Positions 1-5,546 of a stretch of 6,588 nucleotides of DNA are shown piece by piece. The notes under the pieces were generated by a model. That model made no database searches. It worked only from the letters and a program-made list of their open reading frames with translations, and was not told the origin of the DNA. The position numbers were made by a program, and so were the translations under genes. The DNA is from Candidatus Apopatocola equi (GTDB taxonomy: Bacteria; Bacillota; Clostridia; Oscillospirales; Oscillospiraceae): contig JAGHSH010000009.1 in the NCBI GenBank assembly GCA_018065965.1, forward strand, positions 1 to 6,588, read 5' to 3'. Each line of letters starts with the position of its first letter. Position 1 is the stretch's first letter.

Positions 1-130
1 ATCCATAGGGAAGCCGCCTTTCTGACTGTATATCTCGATCATAACCGGGGTGTTCTTTTCTGTCAACAAGTCACCGCGTCGTTACTCTCACCCTCCGCAG
101 CCTTCTCGCTGCCGGAAGGCACCGCAAAAA
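1..130. other. Left-edge segment with short unassigned open frames
   Basis: No gene here can be named. Three short open frames are visible. On the plus strand, a frame is open from base 1 to a TGA at 136-138 (45 residues, ending PEGTAKKA), which runs into the -35 box of the next promoter. On the minus strand, a frame of about 19 residues starts at a possible GTG (122-120) and ends at TGA 65-63. A second minus frame could begin at TTG 66-64 or ATG 42-40 (MIEIYSQKGGFPMD) and leaves the window. None has a clear ribosome site. The segment also contains an inverted repeat, GCCTTC/GAAGGC, around 99-120 with no T-run after it, so it does not look like a terminator. It may be the end of a neighbouring gene or a dispersed intergenic repeat; the sequence does not decide. 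Confidence 0.3.
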
Positions 131-165
131 AAGCTTGACTTTCAACATGCAGTATGTTTTATAAT
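126..165 (+). promoter_or_regulatory. MerR-type promoter/operator for the reductase-Nudix unit
   Basis: A -35 box TTGACT (135-140) and a perfect -10 box TATAAT (160-165) are separated by 19 bp, longer than the usual 17. Within the spacer lies a dyad, AACATGC-A-GTATGTT (144-158), with 7-base arms and one mismatch, centred almost exactly on the middle of the spacer. An overlong spacer with a central dyad is the hallmark of promoters controlled by MerR-family activators, which untwist the DNA to bring the boxes into register. An A-tract (126-132) lies just upstream. The regulator itself is not in the window. That this dyad binds a MerR protein is inference from architecture. Confidence 0.65.
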
Positions 166-188
166 GTGAACAAGATCCGGATGATCCT

Positions 189-217
189 GCGAGAGAACGG
201 TTTTCCGCTTCCCTCGC
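189..217 (+). other. Hairpin in the 5' leader of the reductase mRNA
   Basis: GCGAG (189-193) pairs with CTCGC (213-217). Inside it, after an A/C mismatch, GAA (195-197) pairs with TTC (209-211), then CGG (198-200) with CCG (205-207) beside one bulged C, closed by a TTTT loop. The hairpin lies between the predicted transcription start near 172 and the ribosome site at 229-234, leaving that site free. No T-run follows, so it is not an intrinsic terminator. It may stabilise the transcript; any regulatory role is speculation. Confidence 0.35.
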
Positions 218-228
218 AAAGAAATAGC

Positions 229-234
229 AAGGAG
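229..234 (+). promoter_or_regulatory. Ribosome binding site that fixes the reductase start at 244
   Basis: AAGGAG ends nine bases before the ATG at 244. The longer in-frame ATG at 154 lies just upstream of the -10 box, before the expected transcription start, so it cannot be the initiation codon on this mRNA. Confidence 0.8.
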
Positions 235-243
235 AAAGAGGAA

Positions 244-1380
244 ATGCTTTATAAAAATTTTCAGAATCTGAAGCTCTCTGCCCTCGGAATGGGCAACATG
301 CGTCTGCCGGTTGTCAACGGGAAGGACAACTGCGTGGACGTGGAAAAAGCAGCCGAAATGCTCGATTACTGTATGGAGCACGGCATCAATTATTATGACA
401 CCGCCTATGGGTATCACGGTGGGCAGTCTGAGATCGTTGTCGGAGAGCTGATGAAGAAATATCCCCGCGAGTCCTTTTATCTTTCCTCCAAATTTCCCGG
501 CTACGATCTGAACAACATGCCCCGGGTGCGGGAGATCTTTGAAGAACAGCTCCGTAAATGTCAGGTGGACTATTTCGATTTCTATCTCTTCCACAATGTC
601 TGTGAGATGAACGTTGAACAGTATCTGGATCCCAAATACGGAATTTTCGACTATCTCATGGAGCAGAAGAGGAACGGACGAATCCGTCATCTCGGCTTCT
701 CTGCCCACGGCGATATTGCCTGCATGGAACGTTTTCTGAACGCTTACGGCAAGGATATGGAGTTCTGCCAGATCCAGCTGAATTATTTCGATTACAGATT
801 CCAGAATGCAGCCGGAAAGCTGGAACTGCTGGAGAAATGGAATATTCCCGTGTGGGTCATGGAGCCTGTCAGAGGCGGACAGCTTGCCTCCCTGCCCGCA
901 GAGGCAGAGCAAAAGCTGAAGGCCCTGCGTCCCGATGAGGGCGTGCCTGCCTGGGCCTTCCGCTTCCTGCAGTCCATTACCGCTGTGACCATGACCCTCT
1001 CGGGCATGTCCGACATGCAGCAGCTGCGGGACAACATCCGTACCTATGAGGAGGATAAACCCCTGAGCAAGGAAGAGCAAGAGGTTCTTCTCTCAATTGC
1101 AGATGAGATGATCCGTCGTACTGCCGTCCCCTGCACCGGCTGCCATTACTGCGTATCCCAATGCCCGCAGGAGCTGGATATTCCCTTCCTGCTGAAGCTC
1201 TATAACGAAGCCTCCGCCGAAGGCTCCGGCTCTTTCATCTCCAGGATGGCGCTCAATTCTGTGGGCGCTGGTAAGCAGCCGGAGTGCTGCATCGGCTGCG
1301 GCAGCTGTGAAAAGGTCTGCCCGCAGCAGATCCGCATCCCCAAAGAGCTGGCAAAATTCGCAGAAAGGCTTGGCCGCTGA
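244..1380 (+). CDS. Aldo/keto reductase with C-terminal double [4Fe-4S] domain
   Basis: A 378-residue cytoplasmic oxidoreductase of the COG1453 type: an aldo/keto reductase TIM barrel followed by a ferredoxin-like tail. The catalytic tetrad of the superfamily is visible as D52 (YDTA), Y57, K83 (SSKFPG) and H117 (LFHN). EPVRGGQL (207-214) and LSGMSDMQQL (252-261) match conserved late-barrel motifs. The tail has two CxxCxxCxxxCP motifs: C297/C300/C303/C307 and C349/C352/C355/C359. Such proteins presumably pass electrons between the clusters and an NAD(P)H-dependent carbonyl or related substrate, but the true substrate is generally unknown. The start at 244 is chosen for its ribosome site and because a promoter covers the upstream ATG. 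The gene is first in a unit with the Nudix gene and sits behind a MerR-like promoter, suggesting induction by a small molecule, electrophile or redox stress. The family assignment is secure; the role is inferred. Confidence 0.92.
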   Translation: MLYKNFQNLKLSALGMGNMRLPVVNGKDNCVDVEKAAEMLDYCMEHGINYYDTAYGYHGGQSEIVVGELMKKYPRESFYLSSKFPGYDLNNMPRVREIFEEQLRKCQVDYFDFYLFHNVCEMNVEQYLDPKYGIFDYLMEQKRNGRIRHLGFSAHGDIACMERFLNAYGKDMEFCQIQLNYFDYRFQNAAGKLELLEKWNIPVWVMEPVRGGQLASLPAEAEQKLKALRPDEGVPAWAFRFLQSITAVTMTLSGMSDMQQLRDNIRTYEEDKPLSKEEQEVLLSIADEMIRRTAVPCTGCHYCVSQCPQELDIPFLLKLYNEASAEGSGSFISRMALNSVGAGKQPECCIGCGSCEKVCPQQIRIPKELAKFAERLGR

Positions 1381-1390
1381 AATGGGAAGC

Positions 1391-1783
1391 ATGATCGATA
1401 AAATTGCATGGCTTCATCTGGAAAACGGGGCTGTACTCTGTTCGCGTTCCAAGGGCAAGGACGCTTTCTATCTGCCCGGGGGAAAGCGGGAGGGAACGGA
1501 GAGCGATCTGGAGACGCTTGTCCGGGAAGTCCGGGAGGAGCTGAGCGTGGAGATCGATCCGGAAAGCGCAAAGCTCTTCGGCATGTTCCGCGCGGAGGCG
1601 CACGGCAAGGCCGCCGGGGTGATTGTCCGGATGAGCTGCTACACGGCCGACTTTCACGGTGAGCTGCACCCGGACAACGAGATTGAGGAGCTTGCATGGT
1701 TCACCACAGCTGACATGGAGCGTATCTCCGCTGTGGACAAGCTGATTTGTACCGCGCTGCACGATAAAGAGCCGCTGAACTGA
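1391..1783 (+). CDS. Nudix hydrolase
   Basis: A 130-residue single-domain Nudix protein. Members hydrolyse nucleoside diphosphates linked to another group, using Mg2+ or Mn2+ held by the Nudix helix. The box GX5EX7REUXEEXGU is found from the second glycine of LPGGKREGTE through REVREELSVEI. It keeps the key REVREE acids, but the usual glycine after EE-x is serine. The start is uncertain: ATG 1382 is in frame one base after the reductase stop, while ATG 1391 gives MIDKIAWL, which resembles the usual N-terminus of this subgroup as I recall it; neither has a strong ribosome site. The gap to the reductase is 1-10 bases, so translation is probably coupled. Substrate cannot be told from the sequence; a housecleaning role alongside the reductase is only a guess. 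A strong terminator follows. Confidence 0.88.
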   Translation: MIDKIAWLHLENGAVLCSRSKGKDAFYLPGGKREGTESDLETLVREVREELSVEIDPESAKLFGMFRAEAHGKAAGVIVRMSCYTADFHGELHPDNEIEELAWFTTADMERISAVDKLICTALHDKEPLN

Positions 1784-1794
1784 GCAGACTGCGC

Positions 1795-1843
1795 AAAAAA
1801 GACCGCCGAGTACCGATTCGGTACCCGGCGGTCTCTCTTTTAA
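1795..1843. terminator. Bidirectional intrinsic terminator between convergent operons
   Basis: A 15-bp stem with one A/C mismatch: left arm 1801-1815 (GACCGCCGAGTACCG), loop ATT (1816-1818), right arm 1819-1833. It is flanked by AAAAAA (1795-1800) and by TCTCTTTTAAA after the right arm, so a U-rich tail follows the hairpin on either strand (better on the minus strand). It lies between the plus-strand Nudix stop (1783) and the minus-strand binding-protein stop (1854), and serves both. Confidence 0.88.
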
Positions 1844-1853
1844 ATGGTCGGAC

Positions 1854-3449
1854 TCAATCCTTCCAGCTGAATTCCTTGTACAGGTAGCAGGTCAGAGAGG
1901 TGTTGAACTCTCCGACATTCAGACCGTTGTCGGAAGCCAGCATCGTTGTGGGATAGGCAAAGGGGATGTCATAGCACTTTTCGGTGGTGAGCTTCATGGC
2001 AGCCTGATAGCCGGCCTCGTCCTTGGCCTTGGCAAAGACCTCGTGAACTTCGCTGTCATCGCTGTTGGCGTAGTTCAGGCCGGTGCCCAGGGTGAACATC
2101 AGGTGATAGGAGCCGAAAGAAGGCAGCAGGCCGATGCCCAGGATGGAGAGATCGAAATCGCCGGAGTTGAGGCGGGTGCGGTCGGGGATCTCCTCGATAG
2201 TCACGGTGAAGAAGGACTGCTCCAGCTCTTCCTTCAGGATCTCACTGGCAGAAACGGTCGTGGGGCTGGAGGAGAGAGCAAGAAGGCGAACGGAGAGACG
2301 GTTCGTATCGGAGTAGCCAAGCTCGCCCATGAGGGACTTGGACTTCTCAACATCCTGCTCAAAGTGATCGGCGTTGTCCGTGAAGTACTGGGTCAGCGGG
2401 GTGGCGAGGTTATAGGCGACCTGGCCGGTGCCGTCGGTGGCAACGAAGCACAGATCGTCGCGGTTCATGGCGTAGGCAACGGCCTGACGGAGACGGATAT
2501 CCTCAAAGGTCTCGCCGGCGCCGGAACGGAGCGCGATGTACTGGATGCGGTTGACGGGCTGCTTGTAGCCGTAAACGTTATCATAGGCGCAGATGTTGGC
2601 GAAGTTATCGGGGCTGGTATAGGCAGCCTGATCCAGATCGCCGGACTCGAAGGCAACCTCAAAGGAACCGGTGATGTGGACGAAACGAACGGTGTCGAGG
2701 GAAACGGTGTCCCAGTAGTCCTCAAAGCGGGTCAGAGTGATATCCTCGTTGCTGGCAATGCCGCCCCAGACAAAGGGGCCGGTGCCGTCCTCGTTATACA
2801 CGAGGTCATCATTGTGATCGCTGATCACAGTCTCCGCCCAGGACTTGTTGACGATATCCATGGCCTGCAGGAAGCCGGCGAGGTCAACGAATGAGGCGCC
2901 GTTATCCTGATTGGGGAAGATCATGGTGAAGTGCGTGTCGTCCTGAACATCGAACTCAATATTGCCGAAAACGCTGGAGCAGACGGGAGAGTTCTCGGTA
3001 CGGAGGTAGGTGTAGAGCACGTCCTCGGACTTCAGCACGTCGCCGGAGTGGAACTTCACATTCTCGCGCAGAACGACGTCAACGCTGCCGTCCTCGTTCT
3101 CCGTCCAGCTTTCAGCCAGAACGGGAACGAGTTCGCCGGCATTGTTGTAGAGGAAGAGGGGCTCATAGATCTGGGAGAGCACGGTATCCTCGTCCTGAGC
3201 GGTGAAGAGCTCGGGGTCGATGGTGCTGACGGTTCCGCTGTAGGCGGTGGTCAGGCTGTTTTCAGCCTTTCCGTTGGTGGTGGGGCGCAGCTTGCCGTTG
3301 GATTCAACGGGAGCGGGCGCCGCTGCTTCAGGCTGATCCCCTGCGGGGGCAGCGGGAGCGGGGCTCTTCTCAGAGCTGCCGCAGGCGCTGAACAGACTGA
3401 GGGTCATCATCACGGCAAGAAGCAGCGCAATGGTGGATTTCTTTCGCAT
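1854..3449 (-). CDS. Family-5 extracellular solute-binding lipoprotein (peptide/nickel ABC importer)
   Basis: A 531-residue substrate-capturing lipoprotein of the SBP_bac_5 (DppA/OppA/NikA) family. Residues 1-22 form a signal peptide (MRKK, then a hydrophobic run) ending in the lipobox LFSA-C23, so Cys23 should be lipidated and anchor it outside the membrane. A Pro/Ala-rich linker follows (about 29-48). Family landmarks are LAESWTENEDGS (111-122), VLRENVKFHSGD..SEDVLYTYLR (126-150) and IRLRQAVAYAMNRDDL (318-333). Length fits the family. AAGGAG (plus-strand 3461-3466) lies 11 bases before the start. It is the last gene of the importer operon, 49 bases after the second ATPase, with hairpins in that gap. 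Cargo is most likely short peptides, but nickel chelates, glutathione or other ligands of the family cannot be excluded from sequence alone. Confidence 0.92.
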   Translation of the reverse strand: MRKKSTIALLLAVMMTLSLFSACGSSEKSPAPAAPAGDQPEAAAPAPVESNGKLRPTTNGKAENSLTTAYSGTVSTIDPELFTAQDEDTVLSQIYEPLFLYNNAGELVPVLAESWTENEDGSVDVVLRENVKFHSGDVLKSEDVLYTYLRTENSPVCSSVFGNIEFDVQDDTHFTMIFPNQDNGASFVDLAGFLQAMDIVNKSWAETVISDHNDDLVYNEDGTGPFVWGGIASNEDITLTRFEDYWDTVSLDTVRFVHITGSFEVAFESGDLDQAAYTSPDNFANICAYDNVYGYKQPVNRIQYIALRSGAGETFEDIRLRQAVAYAMNRDDLCFVATDGTGQVAYNLATPLTQYFTDNADHFEQDVEKSKSLMGELGYSDTNRLSVRLLALSSSPTTVSASEILKEELEQSFFTVTIEEIPDRTRLNSGDFDLSILGIGLLPSFGSYHLMFTLGTGLNYANSDDSEVHEVFAKAKDEAGYQAAMKLTTEKCYDIPFAYPTTMLASDNGLNVGEFNTSLTCYLYKEFSWKD

Positions 3450-3450
3450 G

Positions 3451-3494
3451 GTTCAACTTTCTCCTTCTATTTTCTGGGTTTCCCCAAATTGAAC
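3451..3494 (-). other. Intercistronic hairpins before the binding-protein gene
   Basis: Read on the minus strand, the gap between the second ATPase and the binding protein can fold in two competing ways. A compact hairpin, TTTGGG-GAAA-CCCAGA (3488-3473), has a GNRA-type GAAA loop. Alternatively GTTCAATTT (3494-3486) can pair with AAGTTGAAC ending next to the start codon (3451), a 9-bp stem with one G-U pair. The second fold encloses the ribosome site in its loop. It has no terminator-like T-run. Such structures often stabilise or tune the high-expression binding-protein cistron, but here this is inference. Confidence 0.35.
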
Positions 3495-3498
3495 TTTT

Positions 3499-4515
3499 TT
3501 ACGCATCGGTATACAGGTGGCACTTCACATAGTGGTCGTCCTCCAGCTTGGCCCAGGACGGATCTTCCTGCCTGCACCGATCGCAGGCATGGGGACAGCG
3601 AAGGGCAAAGCAGCAGCCCGGAGGAGGATCCACAGGGGATCTTACCTCACCCTGCAGAACGATGCGGCTCTTGTTCCTCTTCTCCTCGGCCGTGAAGGCA
3701 GGCGTTGCGGAGAAGAGCGCTTTGGTATAAGGATGGGCGCGGTGATTGTAGACCGTCTCCATGGTACCGCGCTCCACGACCTGACCGAGATACATGACAA
3801 TGATCTCGTCGCTGACGAAGCGGACGATGTTCAGATCGTGGGAGATGAAAAGATAGGTCAGCTTCATCTCCTGCTGGAGATCCTTCAGCAGGTTGATGAT
3901 CTGCGCCTGAATGGACACATCCAGAGCCGACACAGCCTCGTCGCAGACAATGAACTCAGGGTTTGTGGCAAGGGCACGGGCAATGCAGATCCTCTGCCGC
4001 TGACCGCCGGAGAACTGGTGGGGATAAAAACTCATAAACTCCGAGGACAGACCGCAAAGCCGGAACAGCTCCCGGACGCGCTCCTCCCGCTCCGCATCGT
4101 TCTTCCCGATACCGAAGTTTTTCATCGGCTCGGCAACGATTTCACCGGCGCGCATACGCGGATCCAGCGAGGAATAAGGATCCTGCCAGACCAGCTGCAT
4201 CTTCTGCGTGTAGGGCCTGCGCTCAGCCGGAGAAAGAGCCGTGATATCTACACCGTCATACAGAATCTGACCGGAGGTAGGCTTATAAAGGTTCATCAGC
4301 ATTTTGCCCACGGTGGATTTCCCGCAGCCGCTCTCCCCTACTACGCCCAATGTCTTACCCTTAGGGACGCGAAAGGACACGCCGTCGGCTGCATGGATAT
4401 AAGAGGTGGGACGGCCGAAGAAATCCCGGGAGGCAGGAAAATGCATTGTCAGATCCCGGGCTTCCAGAAAATAATGCTCGTTGGTGGTGGTTTCAAATTC
4501 TTGCTTTTCAGCCAT
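3499..4515 (-). CDS. Peptide/nickel-type ABC importer ATPase, second subunit (OppF/DppF-like)
   Basis: A 338-residue cytoplasmic ATPase that pairs with the neighbouring ATPase to power the importer. All motifs are intact: Walker A GESGCGKST (60-68), Q-loop VWQDP (Q111), signature FSGGQRQR (168-175), Walker B FIVCDE (188-193, catalytic E193), D-loop SALD (196-199) and switch H226 (SHD). The C-terminal oligopeptide/dipeptide extension begins at HPYTKAL (261-267) and carries C301, C307, C314 and C332, spaced as in Fe-S-binding members. The N-terminus is somewhat longer than in the partner, as usual for OppF-type proteins. An in-frame stop (TAA 4521-4519) just upstream rules out an earlier start. 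No clear ribosome site precedes it; translation probably depends on ribosomes finishing the previous gene 17 bases away. Confidence 0.93.
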   Translation of the reverse strand: MAEKQEFETTTNEHYFLEARDLTMHFPASRDFFGRPTSYIHAADGVSFRVPKGKTLGVVGESGCGKSTVGKMLMNLYKPTSGQILYDGVDITALSPAERRPYTQKMQLVWQDPYSSLDPRMRAGEIVAEPMKNFGIGKNDAEREERVRELFRLCGLSSEFMSFYPHQFSGGQRQRICIARALATNPEFIVCDEAVSALDVSIQAQIINLLKDLQQEMKLTYLFISHDLNIVRFVSDEIIVMYLGQVVERGTMETVYNHRAHPYTKALFSATPAFTAEEKRNKSRIVLQGEVRSPVDPPPGCCFALRCPHACDRCRQEDPSWAKLEDDHYVKCHLYTDA

Positions 4516-4532
4516 ATCTTATCGCATACCGC

Positions 4533-5534
4533 TCAGCAGGCGGATACTTCCTCCTTTTGCAGATGGTAGCAGGCCGCGATCCTGTTCTCCCCATAGCTCT
4601 GCATGGGCGGAAGCTCCGTACGGCACCGATCCTGAGCATAGGGGCAGCGGTTATGAAAGGGGCAGCCCTGCGGCATATCCTTCAGACTGGGAACACTGCC
4701 GGGAATCGTTCTGAGACGGTCCCCCCGATAATCACTGCGGGGATGCGAGTTCACCAGCCCCTCAGTATAAGGATGCAGGGGTCTGGAGAAAAGCTCATCG
4801 GTGGGCGCTTCCTCACACTTGGTGCCGCCGTACATGACCATGCAGCGGTCAGCCATCTCACTGATCACTCCCAGATCATGGGTGATAAAGAGGATGGAGG
4901 TACCGTGCTCCTCCTTGAGTCGGTTCATCAGCTCCAGCACCTGCGCCTGAATGGTCACATCCAGCGCCGTCGTGGGTTCATCACAGATAAGCAGGCTGGG
5001 CTTGTTCAGCATGGCAGCCGCGATCATGACGCGCTGCAGCATGCCGCCGCTGAGCGTGAGCGGATAGCTGTCCATGACGCCCTCCGCATTGGCAATGCCG
5101 ACCTGACGCAGCATATCCGCACAGAGCAATCCCGCCTGCGCTTTGGACGCAGAGGGATCATGGATCCGTACTGCCTCGCGCATCTGATCCCCGATGGTAA
5201 ACAGGGGATTCATGGCAGTCATGGGCTCCTGAAAGATCATGGCGATTTCTCCCCCGCGGAGAGACTGCATTTTTTTAGGCGGCAGACTCAGCAGATCCTG
5301 CCCCTGAAAGAGGATCTTTCCCTGTGGATAAATCGTTGTGCGGGGATTGTTCAGCTGCAGGATAGACATGCAGCTCACACTTCTTCCGCAGCCGCTCTCC
5401 CCGAGAATGCCCAGCGTCTCTCCGGCGTGAATCTGGAAGGACACATCCTTCACAGCATGGAGAATATGCCGTCGGTCGATCCGGAAATCAACGCTCAGAT
5501 GCTCTACACTCAGAATTACTTCTTCACTCTTCAT
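4533..5534 (-). CDS. Peptide/nickel-type ABC importer ATPase, first subunit (OppD/DppD-like), Walker A Lys replaced by Arg
   Basis: A 333-residue cytoplasmic ATPase subunit. Motifs in order: Walker A GESGCGRSVS (45-54), Q-loop FQEP (Q102), signature LSGGMLQR (161-168), Walker B LLICDEPTTALD (181-192, E186), switch H219 (THD) and HPYTEGL (254-260). The C-terminal extension has C291, C297, C304 and C322. The P-loop lysine that normally holds the ATP phosphates is Arg51, coded AGA at 5384-5382, one base from AAA. The SGGM form of the signature is usual for OppD/DppD subunits. If the Arg is real, the ATP site made by this Walker A and the partner's signature may be weak, and the importer may run mainly on the other site. 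AAGGAGG six bases before the start overlaps the upstream permease stop, so the genes are coupled. The rest of the protein looks intact, not like a pseudogene. Confidence 0.92.
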   Translation of the reverse strand: MKSEEVILSVEHLSVDFRIDRRHILHAVKDVSFQIHAGETLGILGESGCGRSVSCMSILQLNNPRTTIYPQGKILFQGQDLLSLPPKKMQSLRGGEIAMIFQEPMTAMNPLFTIGDQMREAVRIHDPSASKAQAGLLCADMLRQVGIANAEGVMDSYPLTLSGGMLQRVMIAAAMLNKPSLLICDEPTTALDVTIQAQVLELMNRLKEEHGTSILFITHDLGVISEMADRCMVMYGGTKCEEAPTDELFSRPLHPYTEGLVNSHPRSDYRGDRLRTIPGSVPSLKDMPQGCPFHNRCPYAQDRCRTELPPMQSYGENRIAACYHLQKEEVSAC

Positions 5535-5539
5535 GACTT

Positions 5540-5546
5540 CCTCCTT
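5540..5546 (-). promoter_or_regulatory. Strong ribosome binding site of the first ATPase, overlapping the permease stop
   Basis: AAGGAGG on the minus strand, five bases from the ATG at 5534 by strict count. Two of its bases are shared with the TAA of the upstream permease (5547-5545), an arrangement that favours re-initiation by terminating ribosomes. Confidence 0.85.

Noticed and set aside
99..132. GCCTTC/GAAGGC inverted repeat next to an A-run, as a terminator
   Set aside because: On the plus strand the stem is followed by an A-run, not T; on the minus strand the T-run precedes the stem. Neither orientation gives a stem followed by a U tail.
154..243. N-terminal extension of the reductase starting at ATG 154
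   Set aside because: The ATG lies just ahead of the -10 box and upstream of the expected transcription start, has no ribosome site, and adds 30 residues not matching the family start; ATG 244 has AAGGAG nine bases upstream.
142..1080. 312-residue minus-strand frame opposite the reductase
   Set aside because: It is antisense to a clear aldo/keto reductase with catalytic and Fe-S motifs, and shows no recognisable domain of its own.
1200..1762. Minus-strand frames opposite the Nudix gene
   Set aside because: Low-complexity Arg/Pro/Ser-rich products, antisense to a gene with a clear Nudix box.
2043..3695. Long plus-strand frames opposite the binding-protein gene
   Set aside because: Gly/Val/Glu-rich translations typical of the shadow of a GC-rich gene; the minus strand encodes a complete lipoprotein with signal peptide and ribosome site.
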